A stretch of DNA of 64,000 bases from NCBI GenBank assembly GCA_900074725.1, contig LT598456.1, positions 255,488 through 319,487 on the forward strand, written 5' to 3'. A program made the translations under genes and the position numbers. Positions 1-9,107 of the stretch are shown one piece after another. How positions within the stretch are numbered: position 1 is the first letter of the stretch; every line of letters begins with the position of its first letter. Below the pieces are notes generated by a model. It had not been told where the DNA came from, did not search any database, and was given only the letters and a program-made list of their open reading frames with translations. The DNA is from Lachancea dasiensis. Its lineage: Eukaryota; Ascomycota; Saccharomycetes; Saccharomycetales; Saccharomycetaceae.

Positions 1-1185
1 ATGATGCAGTTACCGTCGCAATTCCAGATCACTGCAGTATTAAACTTGGACTTGGAAGTGTCGCAAACTACCATTGAGAAGCTCAAACTCAAACACGCCA
101 AGCCTTTCGCAGACATTGTGAGTTTCGCCAAATACGACCAGATCGACTTGGTAGTAATTTCGGTAAACGTACCGAACTTCTACAAGTTGGTGATTGATCT
201 TTTCAAGTATTCACAGGAAAATGAGAATTTCAAGTACCTGTTTGCGGAATGGAGTTTGGGCCGGAACTTAGAGGAGGCCCAAGAAATACAAGAGCTGGCT
301 TCCCAGCGCGGCATCCACACTGTGGTATCTTTACAGGGCCGCAAGTCTCCCTACGTGCTAAGAGCCAAAGAACTGGTTTCGGGAGGCTATATCGGCGAAA
401 TTAACAGCGTGGAGATCGCCGTTATTGGTGGATTTTATGGATACGAACGCCCTGTGAAATCCCCGGACTACTTGTACGAACTGGAGAGTGGAGTTAACCT
501 TATTTCTGTGGCATTTGGTCATACAATCGACATACTCCAGTATATCACAAGCTCGTATTTCTCTCAGGTCAACGCCATGATCTTCAACAATATTCCCACT
601 CAGAAACTTGTGGATGAAAACGGCAAACTCACGGGAGCTACCAAGCCCAAGACCGCACCCGATCATTTACTCTTTCAAGGGTCTCTGACACAGGGGAACG
701 TACCAGTGTCATGCAGTCTGAAAGGTGGAACGCCTGTTAAAAAGTTTACTAAAAACTTGATCATTGATATACACGGTACACGGGGGGATTTGAAGTTGGA
801 AGGCGACGCAGGGTTCGCAGAAATGTCCAATCTAGTCTTATATTTCTGTGGTGGCAAGCCTAACGAGGATTCCTCGACTTCTGCGGAGACTATGGAGATC
901 TATCATTTAAGAAATTACAACTCCATTGTGGGAAATATTCTTCGTCTTTACGAGGCCATTGCCGACTTTCACTTCAAGACTAACCCGCACAGCAAACTTC
1001 CCAAGGATTTCGCCAGGCAAGGCTTCCGCTTCGATGGCTTTCCCACCTTCTCAGATGCCCTGGAAGTGCACAAGTTGATTGATCTAGTCACCAAAAGCCA
1101 CAAAAGCGGTTCTTCGCTCAAGGTGCCTGGCCTTTCGCACCTCTCGGCGACCTTGGACACCGAAGCCCCTCAAAGCGATGGATAG
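1..1185 (+). CDS. GAL80: Gal80, repressor of the galactose regulon (5' end outside window)
   Basis: Gal80 binds the Gal4 activation domain in the nucleus and blocks it until Gal3/Gal1 with galactose and ATP sequesters it. The frame is open to the first base. The visible 394 residues align from the S. cerevisiae segment SSQFQITALYNP onward, so about 45 N-terminal residues, including the start of the NAD-type Rossmann fold, lie to the left of the window. Recognisable blocks are LQGRKSPYVLRAKEL (about residue 110), GYERPVKSPDYLYELESGVN, FGHTIDILQYI and GGTPVKKFTKNLIIDIHGT (about 240). The Ser/Asn-rich insertion present in the S. cerevisiae C-terminal half is much shorter here. It converges on HIT1 with 26 bp between stops. 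The two ATGs at the window edge are internal methionines, not the true start. The promoter and any Gal4 site are out of view. Confidence 0.96.
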   Translation: MMQLPSQFQITAVLNLDLEVSQTTIEKLKLKHAKPFADIVSFAKYDQIDLVVISVNVPNFYKLVIDLFKYSQENENFKYLFAEWSLGRNLEEAQEIQELASQRGIHTVVSLQGRKSPYVLRAKELVSGGYIGEINSVEIAVIGGFYGYERPVKSPDYLYELESGVNLISVAFGHTIDILQYITSSYFSQVNAMIFNNIPTQKLVDENGKLTGATKPKTAPDHLLFQGSLTQGNVPVSCSLKGGTPVKKFTKNLIIDIHGTRGDLKLEGDAGFAEMSNLVLYFCGGKPNEDSSTSAETMEIYHLRNYNSIVGNILRLYEAIADFHFKTNPHSKLPKDFARQGFRFDGFPTFSDALEVHKLIDLVTKSHKSGSSLKVPGLSHLSATLDTEAPQSDG

Positions 1186-1211
1186 CGCATGATAAAAAGC
1201 TTTACTGCGGT

Positions 1212-1694
1212 CTATGTGGGAGACCCCGCGTCGAGCTTGGCCAAGGCTATTTGGCAGAATTCTTCGATCGCCTCATTGTGGTGGATCCCACCGTATCGTA
1301 GCGTGTTCAAATAGTCTACCGCGAGCTGCTGCTTTGCCTCCGTGGACAAATAGCCCTCCGCGGATCCGAGTGCTCCAGACCCGGTGCTCAGAATTCGGTA
1401 CACTTTGGCTAAGTGAAATTTCACGGTATTGTAGCTTAGAAGTTCCTGAATCTCCGGAGTTTTCTGGTAGATACGATCAAAGTTATCCGTTTTCAGTTTT
1501 TTCAGCTCCAAATCCATCGCATTGGGCTGCGAACCGTCGGGTCTATTCCCTTCGTCTACTGGCTGCTGTGTCGACTCATTGTGAACGTGTTTGATCTCAT
1601 CCTTAAAACAGGTTAAGCTACAATAACGAATACCGCATTTTGGGCATTTATACTTGGAGATCTGAACTTCACACACTTGGCATTTGCTGGGCAT
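1212..1694 (-). CDS. HIT1: Hit1, zf-HIT protein of box C/D snoRNP assembly
   Basis: Hit1 works with Rsa1 in assembling box C/D snoRNPs, and so in rRNA modification and processing in the nucleus. The 160-residue protein (S. cerevisiae about 164) opens with a zinc-binding HIT finger: Cys5, Cys8, Cys17, Cys20, Cys25 and Cys29, then His36 and His38. The C-terminal half carries the conserved block EIQELLSYNTVKFHLAKVYR and the segment LNTLRYGGIHHNEAIEEFCQ. The start is the first ATG of the frame; the frame is open a little upstream, but only through a GTG. It is convergent with GAL80 and divergent from AIM32. The shared 270-bp upstream region holds an RRPE plus PAC pair typical of ribosome-biogenesis genes. 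S. cerevisiae keeps HIT1 on chromosome X next to KCH1, and GAL80 on XIII. Confidence 0.93.
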   Translation of the reverse strand: MPSKCQVCEVQISKYKCPKCGIRYCSLTCFKDEIKHVHNESTQQPVDEGNRPDGSQPNAMDLELKKLKTDNFDRIYQKTPEIQELLSYNTVKFHLAKVYRILSTGSGALGSAEGYLSTEAKQQLAVDYLNTLRYGGIHHNEAIEEFCQIALAKLDAGSPT

Positions 1695-1772
1695 CGGCAA
1701 ACGCTTGGAAGTTGACAAACGATCCACCTTTACTATTTGTTTTCATGGCATGCTCAAGCACATCGCTCTGGC

Positions 1773-1790
1773 TGAAAAATTTCGATGAGC
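1773..1790 (+). promoter_or_regulatory. RRPE plus PAC element between HIT1 and AIM32
   Basis: TGAAAAATTT (RRPE-like, 1773-1782) is followed directly by CGATGAGC (PAC core lacking the leading G, 1783-1790). Stb3 binds RRPE and Dot6/Tod6 bind PAC in S. cerevisiae ribosome-biogenesis promoters. It lies about 80 bp upstream of the HIT1 start, so HIT1 is the likely target. Confidence 0.6.
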
Positions 1791-1966
1791 TAGTGAGCTA
1801 GATAATTGATGAAAAATTACCGGAAAGAAGGCGGAGATAAGTATAATGAAAACAGACAGTCGATCTTATTTAAACCAAAAGTGTTTGTTAACATCAAACT
1901 ACCAGCCAAAGTGGATGGTTCCAGTCCATTTCATCTTAAAACAACTCACCGTTTCTCAACGTCAAA

Positions 1967-2929
1967 ATGTTTTGGTCGATCAGCAGACGTCGCTGTAGAT
2001 ATCCAGTGAGTTTCCGAGCTCATCTGCACACGGAGTATAGACATGTCACCTTACAGCTCAATCACAAGATTCAACAGAATTGTGATTGCTATGTGACTGA
2101 TTTGAACGAGAAACTAGACTCAGAGAGCCAATTGGATATTGAACTAAGTCTGCCGGCCAAAACCCCAGAGTATCACAAGCACTTGATGCTGGTGTCTCCG
2201 CCGGATTCTGCGGGTTCGGAACCAGAGTGGAAAGGTAGCTGGCAAAGCCAACTAGAATTAAATCCCAGATGGCCGTACTCAGCCATTGCACAACTGAAAG
2301 GATATTTGAAGGATACACACAGGGGATCTGGAGTTCTGATCAACGCTATTTCCATGGCTCGCAGCGAGACCATTGGTACTTCCGGGACCGGCAAAAAGGC
2401 TCGTTTCTTGGCTGTGCCCGATATGAAGACCTATGATGTGGGAGCAGATGAATTAGAGGAGTTTGCGACTTTTTTAGGTGAGGGCAAAATCGGCAGTCAT
2501 CACAAGATTTCGTTTGCTGACTTCCTTGGCGGAGCTAACGCGATCTCCAAGGTCCTTCAAGCACAGACAGATCCTCAAAAGGGCTCCCCCTACCGCAAGT
2601 TCGAGGGGCAGGACCACCGCAAAGACATTGTATTGGTATGTGGCCACCACCAGCGAGACGCTAGGTGCGGGCTGATTGCACCAGCTTTGATTGAAGAGCT
2701 GAAAGATAGAGTAGAGTCTGATCTGGCTATCGTGTCACACATTGGTGGGCACAAATTTGCGGGGAACGTGATTTTCTACAAGTATCTCGGCACCAACCAG
2801 GACCAGACAGCTAAAGTTGATGGATTATGGTTCGGAAAGATACTTCCCGCAACAGTGGCAACTTTAGTTGAAAACCTGAAGCAAAACAACATAGTAACCC
2901 AATGGTTCCGTGGTGGTGCTCAACTATAG
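1967..2929 (+). CDS. AIM32: Aim32, mitochondrial thioredoxin-like ferredoxin-type protein
   Basis: A 320-residue orthologue of yeast Aim32, a sucrase/ferredoxin-like family protein of the mitochondrial matrix and intermembrane space, linked to redox quality control of import components. The N-terminus (SISRRRCRYPVSFRAHL) is basic and hydroxylated like a presequence. A thioredoxin-like ferredoxin motif supplies the expected ligands: Cys225 and Cys234 in LVCGHHQRDARCG, and His258 and His262 in SHIGGHKFAGNVIFYK. A CDC pair at residues 39-41 matches the NCYC of S. cerevisiae. Length is close to the 311 residues of that orthologue. It is convergent with RSE1 (51 bp between stops). The first ATG of the frame fits homology. 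Confidence 0.92.
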   Translation: MFWSISRRRCRYPVSFRAHLHTEYRHVTLQLNHKIQQNCDCYVTDLNEKLDSESQLDIELSLPAKTPEYHKHLMLVSPPDSAGSEPEWKGSWQSQLELNPRWPYSAIAQLKGYLKDTHRGSGVLINAISMARSETIGTSGTGKKARFLAVPDMKTYDVGADELEEFATFLGEGKIGSHHKISFADFLGGANAISKVLQAQTDPQKGSPYRKFEGQDHRKDIVLVCGHHQRDARCGLIAPALIEELKDRVESDLAIVSHIGGHKFAGNVIFYKYLGTNQDQTAKVDGLWFGKILPATVATLVENLKQNNIVTQWFRGGAQL

Positions 2930-2980
2930 ATTATCAATTTATTCAGGGCCAAGGATTTAAAAATAATACAAATCCAACCT

Positions 2981-5900
2981 CTATACATGGTTCGTCCGCA
3001 CTTCTGCCAGCCGACTTTTAATCTGCGATACGTTTTTCAATTTGAGTTTCTTGACCAAAAACTCTTGTTCGCTAGGATAGAGGTGCAAGAACTGCTCACA
3101 CATGTCACCGTCGACCACGCCTTTCACAGGCACATAGTAACTTCTATAGGCAACGTGGTCTCTGCCCACCAAACTGAAGGCACCCTCCACTAGTGGCCTA
3201 GGGCTTAGTTTACTTTGAGAGTTGGGTGGTCGCTCAGGCCCAAACTCATCTCTGGCGTCTGCAGCACGATTAGCTTCAGCTTCCATGAAGAACGTCTCAT
3301 CCGAATCTCTAATTCCATCTTCTAACTTGTGCATAAACTCCACCTCACCTTTAGTGATTAATGGAACCAGGCAGGCTATTGTGCCTTGCAATCCAGTATA
3401 AATGACACAGGCCCTATCCGACATGTTTAGATTTTTCAAAACGCGAAATGAAGTAGGGATATCGTTAGCATAGAAATGACTTACCAGTTCCCATTTGCAA
3501 GGACACTCCATAATATTCCGTGGGATGTCACTTTGAGAATGGCCCAGAAACTTGCTCAAGAAAAATATGTATTCCTCATCCAACATTTTCTCAATGCTCT
3601 GAGGCACACGCAGCGCCCAAATGTTACCGAAGCGATCACCGCCAATGACGGTAGATTTATCTAAAAACTCAACTGCAGTAACGTGCCGTTTCACCACGTC
3701 GTCGGCTACCGAGATAAACTGGTTTAACCGCTTATCGAATAACAAAAGTGTCACTGATTCGTGTATGTCACCAATTGCGATTCTGCGGTCCTCCCACTGG
3801 CAAATGTGAACGATTTTTGTGATCGAGGGTGGAGTAGTTGAAATAGATTTTTTAAGTAGTTGTTTTCGCCCCATTGCATAAAGCACCAAATTATTCGCGA
3901 TCGGCACCAGCAGTTTGTCTCTAAATGCTGCCATTGCATGTACTTTTTCGCCAACAGAAGTTTCATGCAGGAGCTTTATATCGGCAATTCGCTTACCGTT
4001 TTCATTTTTGAAGCTGACAGAAAACGTTTGTAGCTTCATGGTATTCGAAGCCAGAACCAGGTAGCAATCGTTCGTACCAAAGCGGCTGATTTGTGCGGAC
4101 AGACATGTTCCATCAATGAGAAGGTATTTGGCAGCATCTGAATTTATTTCAAGGAGTGAGCCCGATCGACAAATGGAAATTCGACATTTTTTTGCGACTG
4201 AATGGTTTTCGACGACGAAGGCTACCTTTCCGTCCGACGAGTCAGGAAGTATAAATCGACTGTTAAAATTGCTTCCTATTTCCGTGGAATCCTCGTCTGT
4301 ATTTATCTCCTCTTGATGGAACCACTTTTCCAATTCTGTGAAGTGGCCAAAGCGCCCAATCATCAAAGAGCCACGGGATGAGATAGCACAACAGCCGTTT
4401 GATTTCAAGTCACTGGTTTTGAAGTCCGCAATTGCCTCTAAAGAAATGTTTCTTGGGAGGACAATTGGTTTTACGCATAATAGATCCCCAATTTCATAGC
4501 TCAGCCATGTTTTTTCGCAGTGTAAGACTGCACATGAAATCTGATCAATACGTTCACTTGCCTCATCATCGTCATCCTCTTCTAGCGACATGGACTTGTA
4601 GTCGATCTGCGATAGAGCGGAGATTTTGACGGGCTTGGGACCAATATATTTTGTTCTGGTATCGAATAACTGCCCATTGACTTTATCAACGCTTGATCGA
4701 ATATAAACACCAGAATCCAGTCCAATATGCAATAGTAAAGCGTTGTTTGAGCTGGCCAGATTCAGACTGTATGGTGATGACAATAACACTTGTATGGATA
4801 CTACTTCGAGGAAATTATCTTCATCACTCCCTCTGAGTTGTATGACCTTAACGGATGAATCGGCACAGCCTACTGCCAGAAAATCGCTTCTGAGACATTG
4901 CGGGAGGCTCAGGGCCGTTATTCGTTCAGGAAGCTCTATCCTACTCTGAGCTTCATTCAATGTTTCCAGCCCACTGGATGTATCAATCTCAAAATAAACT
5001 ATCTCGTTGTTTGATAGTGCCAATGCTAACTGCGAAAGAGAGCAGGAAGCATGAAGGACTCGGATTCCCGCTGGTGGCAGCCATTCGTTCTTCAAATTCA
5101 TAAGTCCCGTATTTAGATCATAATCAACTTGGAGCATGCAATTTTCACAAACCTGAACAATAGATCTTTTCCCCATCAAGCCTACAAATATAGTTGTATC
5201 GCCATCTGTCTTGAAGTGATTGTTACTCTCCGCAAGCTCTTCTAAGGTTCCCTCATCAATTTGAAGAATCATCGTAGCCTTAGGAAGTTTTAAGAACACA
5301 AGCCGATGCAATGAATCTAAAGCAAACCTAATTGACCAAATGCCAGCTGCATTCGGTGGCAGTGGGGAAGTAATAAGCTCCTCAAAATCGATGCCTGAGG
5401 TCAATTGTTGTAGGCCGTTTTTAGACTGAGCCAAAATAGTGAGGGGTGTTGTTTCTGAAACACTCACTGAAACGATCGGGTTGAGGTTCTTCGAATATTG
5501 GATTATTGATAGATTTTCGAGATTCGATGGGGAAGGAGGCAACTCAAGCACTTTACTATGTTCATTTGACGTTGCCACATTTGCATCATCCCCAAGACTC
5601 TCAAACTCGTACAGCTTATAACCGGAGTACTCCTGGAGGGCCATGAGTAACCCGTTTCTAAAGATGTGGAGTTTTGAACTCGGCTCAATATTATCAAAGA
5701 ACGAAACGCTCAGCAGAGGTACGAGACTTTCAGCCTCGTTGGGAACAATCTTGACCTTGTAGAGATCTCCGTTGTGAGCTTGCAAAAGCATGAAAAACTC
5801 CTTTTTCAATTTGTGGACCGCCGCACTGATTATCGTAACGGATGTTGATCGGACTGGCAGCATCACTTGTAGCTTGAAAAGGCCGCGTGCATCCTGTAGA

Positions 5901-6733
5901 AGTAACCTGTCTGTGGTGGCCATGATAACGAAGGGATTGATCATGTCGTCAAAGTCATTTTTGTGAGAAGAGGGCCTTGTATTGATGCCGTATTTTTCCA
6001 AGTTAGGCACCGTAAAGATGAAGTTTGTATCCTGAGGAACAGCATACTGTTGTTGCTGTATAATATGATTCAAGCCCACGTCGAGCATGTAGAAGGCCAA
6101 GTGTCTAGATTGGTCGGCGCAGTCTATCTCCAAACACGCATAGACGGGATTATCGAAAGCCACGTCACAAACGGCCGTGGCAATGGTTATGCAGTTAGGC
6201 TTCCTGAACTCCAAGGGAGAAGAGACATTCAGCGTATTGTTCTTGAAATCTGTTTGGTAACAGAGTCTATTACGCTCTGTTGCTGAAAGAAAAAGACACC
6301 GGCCCTGTGGATCGACCTGTAGATACCGCTGTGGAGCAACTCTTCGCAGTCCGCTCCGGGAAAAAGGCTCGTTGAACAACGAGTGCAATCGGATGGTGCC
6401 CATGTCGTTGACGAACTGCAGTAGAGACAAGTTTCCAGCATCGGTGACCAACACCAAGTACGAATAGTTCGTTTCCACGGGCAAGCTCTGCATTGCTGTG
6501 ATCGTAGCAAAGATGGGAACGGACGTCAGGCGCTGGAATTCACCCTCCTCGACGTTGAAAAGCTCCACATGTGTTTCTGTAGCGATGCAAACCTGGTAAT
6601 CTTTCCTACTCTTGCGTTTAGCTGGAGCACTATTCAGAGGGTCGACGAAATGACCAACGCACGAATGCACATAGTTGGACTGCCGTTGAAGAGTCAGATG
6701 GTACAGCTCCAAGCCCGACGAGTTGACGGTCAT
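2981..6733 (-). CDS. RSE1: Rse1, SF3b subunit of the U2 snRNP (SF3B3 orthologue)
   Basis: Rse1 is the large beta-propeller scaffold of SF3b, needed for stable U2 snRNP binding at the branch point and for prespliceosome assembly. The protein is 1250 residues, somewhat shorter than S. cerevisiae Rse1 (about 1361), mainly through shorter loops. It has the DDB1/CPSF160 architecture: N-terminal propeller blades from about residue 70, low-complexity acidic linkers (for example LEEDDDDEASE), and a C-terminal CPSF_A region from about residue 880. The end, EQEFLVKKLKLKNVSQIKSR, is the conserved C-terminal helix of the family. It starts at the first ATG and is divergent from GSF2 across an unusually long 826-bp spacer. 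No intron is apparent. Confidence 0.95.
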   Translation of the reverse strand: MTVNSSGLELYHLTLQRQSNYVHSCVGHFVDPLNSAPAKRKSRKDYQVCIATETHVELFNVEEGEFQRLTSVPIFATITAMQSLPVETNYSYLVLVTDAGNLSLLQFVNDMGTIRLHSLFNEPFSRSGLRRVAPQRYLQVDPQGRCLFLSATERNRLCYQTDFKNNTLNVSSPLEFRKPNCITIATAVCDVAFDNPVYACLEIDCADQSRHLAFYMLDVGLNHIIQQQQYAVPQDTNFIFTVPNLEKYGINTRPSSHKNDFDDMINPFVIMATTDRLLLQDARGLFKLQVMLPVRSTSVTIISAAVHKLKKEFFMLLQAHNGDLYKVKIVPNEAESLVPLLSVSFFDNIEPSSKLHIFRNGLLMALQEYSGYKLYEFESLGDDANVATSNEHSKVLELPPSPSNLENLSIIQYSKNLNPIVSVSVSETTPLTILAQSKNGLQQLTSGIDFEELITSPLPPNAAGIWSIRFALDSLHRLVFLKLPKATMILQIDEGTLEELAESNNHFKTDGDTTIFVGLMGKRSIVQVCENCMLQVDYDLNTGLMNLKNEWLPPAGIRVLHASCSLSQLALALSNNEIVYFEIDTSSGLETLNEAQSRIELPERITALSLPQCLRSDFLAVGCADSSVKVIQLRGSDEDNFLEVVSIQVLLSSPYSLNLASSNNALLLHIGLDSGVYIRSSVDKVNGQLFDTRTKYIGPKPVKISALSQIDYKSMSLEEDDDDEASERIDQISCAVLHCEKTWLSYEIGDLLCVKPIVLPRNISLEAIADFKTSDLKSNGCCAISSRGSLMIGRFGHFTELEKWFHQEEINTDEDSTEIGSNFNSRFILPDSSDGKVAFVVENHSVAKKCRISICRSGSLLEINSDAAKYLLIDGTCLSAQISRFGTNDCYLVLASNTMKLQTFSVSFKNENGKRIADIKLLHETSVGEKVHAMAAFRDKLLVPIANNLVLYAMGRKQLLKKSISTTPPSITKIVHICQWEDRRIAIGDIHESVTLLLFDKRLNQFISVADDVVKRHVTAVEFLDKSTVIGGDRFGNIWALRVPQSIEKMLDEEYIFFLSKFLGHSQSDIPRNIMECPCKWELVSHFYANDIPTSFRVLKNLNMSDRACVIYTGLQGTIACLVPLITKGEVEFMHKLEDGIRDSDETFFMEAEANRAADARDEFGPERPPNSQSKLSPRPLVEGAFSLVGRDHVAYRSYYVPVKGVVDGDMCEQFLHLYPSEQEFLVKKLKLKNVSQIKSRLAEVRTNHV

Positions 6734-7559
6734 GGCTCGTCTGGTTTTGAAAGGCAGCTGTTATAAAGTGATGGTGTTGAATATTATACTCGTGCCATTT
6801 CACGAGTACACCATCGAGACCGAGGAACCAAACAGGACGGGGAACCTACCAAGTGCAGCTGGACTGGTTAACCTTGCCGCATATCTCTATGGGTTAATGT
6901 GTGTGTGTGTGCGTATGTGCGGGTGTTTACAGTGTCTTACGCCAGTCGTACACCCCATCGAGACGCAACACAGCGAGATAGCGTTTTGCCCTACAACCAT
7001 CATTTGCACCAGACGGTATACATCTACAGCAAGAAGCCGGTTCCGCTTCATTTCTTAAGGCTTGCAACGGGACTGACGTCCCATAATGGCCAACTGCTTG
7101 TGCTACTAGTGAGTCAAAAGCAACCTACACGTCTTATAAAATAACTAAAAGCACTCACTCAAGAGCCACTCGCTTCCATAAGCACCAGCTCTCTACGAGT
7201 GCCAGCAAACTTAGTGTAGCTTCCAAGTGCTCAGGACATGGAAAACCTAGTTTGAAGAAAAACAAGCCGGGATCGCTCGGCCAAGGCCCTTGATAGATAA
7301 AAGCTTCCAATGGTGGAAGCCGCCATCGCTCACCACAGCGGTGAGCAATCGGACGGGCCAGTTGAACCTCAGTGACAGTACTCTTGGCGTGCTGGGCATC
7401 TTGAGCGCGAGTACTCTGGGAGGATCCCCCGCTGATTTTTCAAAGGAAAATATATACATATATAAATTGAATATATTATCCTATACATTGTAGTACCCAA
7501 GTGGCGAACTACAACTTTCCAAGAAGACCGCAGCCACAATAGCTATAGTCCCGGCCACG
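6734..7559. other. RSE1-GSF2 divergent intergenic region with hairpin cluster
   Basis: This 826-bp spacer has no convincing coding frame. It holds a short GT-rich tract (about 6896-6915), a CRE-like TGACGTCC at about 7074, three consecutive inverted repeats at 7303-7415, and a TATA-rich run at about 7448-7467, roughly 100 bp before GSF2. The last is the likely GSF2 core promoter. Confidence 0.5.
7303..7415. repeat. Three consecutive perfect hairpins
   Basis: Hairpin 1: GCTTCCA (7303-7309) pairs with TGGAAGC (7314-7320) across a 4-nt loop. Hairpin 2: GCTCACC (7328-7334) pairs with GGTGAGC (7340-7346) across 5 nt, with an outer CCG/CGG extension. Hairpin 3: AGTACTC (7377-7383) pairs with GAGTACT (7409-7415) around a 25-nt loop. 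All arms are exact. The strand of any transcript is unknown. Confidence 0.6.
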
Positions 7560-8720
7560 ATGGAAATTTGCGTTCGTTTGAATGAGGATTGCGAGAATGA
7601 CTACACTTTCCAAGTGAACAAAGATGACACGTTTGAACCGAAATTGATGAAGATGTTTGACGAAAAGGTAGGGCTCGCCAGTTTCATGGTGTTGAGACCA
7701 TCGTTGTTCTACAAGAAAATGCCAAAAGGATTGCAGAAATCGATGCACCCGGGCTACTTGACAGAGAACGGGTGTTTGCTGTTCCACTACGACTGCGACA
7801 ACAAGGAATACCGCGAAGCGCTGGATTTGAAAAATAAGAAGATATGGGAGCAGATGTGGCCTGGCCAGCTGGTGTTACCGCAGTGGGAGCTGTCGCACAC
7901 AAACATCCTGGTCTTCGTGGGGATCATGCTGGCGTGGCTGTACACGGATTTGCCGGACCTGGTCTCGCCCACGCCCGGTATCTGTTTCACGAACCAGATC
8001 TCCAGAGGATTGATTGTGGTGGCGCGCCACTACGGCTACAACGCTATTGCCGAGAAACTCTCGGAAGAAGTACAGGTCAACTCGGCCGGCACGGCTGCGC
8101 AGTGGCTGTTTTTCGCTCTGCACGTTTTCAAAGTGCTATTTGTGGCGCTGGTGTTCTACACTGGGCTGGTCAACCCGCTGACCTTCAACCCCGTCAGAAT
8201 CTACCAGACACGCAGTGCGGTTGCCACCAAGGACACTGCGTCTTTGAAGGCTATTTTGCAGTCGATCGGCTGGGTCGGGGCCAAGAGGGCCACTTACGAT
8301 GACTACCGAGACACCTACTACAACTACCGTCTCGAAAAGGCCGGTGGACTGGTGCCCGCGTACAAGAGCGGGGTGATGAAGGCTGCAGCCACGCCCGGAG
8401 TGATCCTGGAGAAGGGCGAAGGCTTCCAAACACCGCTGGACAAAAGATTCACCGAGTCGACTTTCAAGACCATGGAAAAGTCCCGCAAGCTGGTGCTGAG
8501 CGAGGAGTACCTGATCCAACTGGAAAAAGACCTACAGGCGCAGGTCAAGGCCTGCGAGGGCGACGTGCCCAAGATCAACCAGGAGATCCGCAAGTTCAGA
8601 CGGTTCGGGCTGTTTGAGTGCGGGCCGGAGCTGGCCCGCCTGGTGCAGCTGCGCCAGGAGGTTGCCGCCGCGGAGCTGCAGAAGTCCCAGGACGACGAGG
8701 ACGAGAAGAAGAACCAGTAA
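7560..8720 (+). CDS. GSF2: Gsf2, ER membrane chaperone for hexose transporters
   Basis: Gsf2 is an ER integral membrane protein that promotes ER exit of hexose transporters such as Hxt1, and so affects glucose repression. The 386-residue product matches S. cerevisiae Gsf2 (403) throughout. It has an N-terminal cytosolic domain (LMVLRPS-like block at 41-49, HPGYLTENGCLLFHY at 63-77), a first membrane segment at about 115-132 (NILVFVGIMLAWLYTDLPD), a second at about 180-202, and a charged cytosolic C-terminus. The last four residues, KKNQ, form a KKXX dilysine ER-retrieval signal, as KKSN does in S. cerevisiae. The 3' half uses mostly G/C-ending codons, unlike its neighbours, which opens long antisense frames with no protein similarity. 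It is convergent with the PMP3-type gene. Confidence 0.95.
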   Translation: MEICVRLNEDCENDYTFQVNKDDTFEPKLMKMFDEKVGLASFMVLRPSLFYKKMPKGLQKSMHPGYLTENGCLLFHYDCDNKEYREALDLKNKKIWEQMWPGQLVLPQWELSHTNILVFVGIMLAWLYTDLPDLVSPTPGICFTNQISRGLIVVARHYGYNAIAEKLSEEVQVNSAGTAAQWLFFALHVFKVLFVALVFYTGLVNPLTFNPVRIYQTRSAVATKDTASLKAILQSIGWVGAKRATYDDYRDTYYNYRLEKAGGLVPAYKSGVMKAAATPGVILEKGEGFQTPLDKRFTESTFKTMEKSRKLVLSEEYLIQLEKDLQAQVKACEGDVPKINQEIRKFRRFGLFECGPELARLVQLRQEVAAAELQKSQDDEDEKKNQ

Positions 8721-8933
8721 GCCCCAGCGTGCTGCGCACGTGACCCGGCTGATCGCGCGCTCGATATATACATGTATACTCATACACATACATATACGCG
8801 CACCACCACCGTGTACCACCACCGTGTTTTGTCCGCCAAAAATCACAATATTGTATTTGTCGTTAGCTAGTCGTTATACGTGTCAATGCTACATTATTAC
8901 TTATTATCAACTTTTGAGTCGCATGCCCTCGGC

Positions 8934-9107
8934 TTAGTACTTGAGAATGATATACACCGCATGCACAATACCAGGGATGTAGCCCAGACACGTCAATATG
9001 ATGTTCACCAGCAAGTCACACGTGCATCCACGTTCCAAAAACACACCCAAAGGTGGGATGATCACGGCACCTACAAGTTTGACGAAATCGGTCAGAGTCA
9101 AAGCCAT
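8934..9107 (-). CDS. PMP3: Pmp3-type plasma membrane proteolipid (UPF0057)
   Basis: A 57-residue two-helix hydrophobic peptide of the Pmp3/RCI2 family, which modulates membrane potential and cation sensitivity at the plasma membrane. It reads MALTLTDFVKLVGAVIIPPL, then the signature GVFLERGCTCDLLVNIILTC and LGYIPGIVHAVYIILKY. The IPPLGVFLERG turn and the GYIPGIVHAxYII end are diagnostic. It is closer to the filamentous-fungal and plant form (ERGC, ILKY end) than to S. cerevisiae Pmp3, so it could be a SNA-family paralogue; the symbol is the family's best fit. It starts at the first ATG of the frame. A TATAAATA lies about 170 bp upstream (9275-9282). It converges with GSF2. Confidence 0.88.
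   Translation of the reverse strand: MALTLTDFVKLVGAVIIPPLGVFLERGCTCDLLVNIILTCLGYIPGIVHAVYIILKY

Noticed and set aside
8736-8830. GCACGTGAC next to AT-rich sequence as a possible centromere CDEI
   Set aside because: No CDEII-length AT-rich block and no CDEIII-like TTCCGAA word follow, and the syntenic region is not centromeric in related yeasts as far as I know.
8136-8846. Several long antisense frames opposite GSF2 (up to 149 codons)
   Set aside because: They are produced by the GC-rich codons of GSF2 and look like mirror images of its composition, with no conserved domain.
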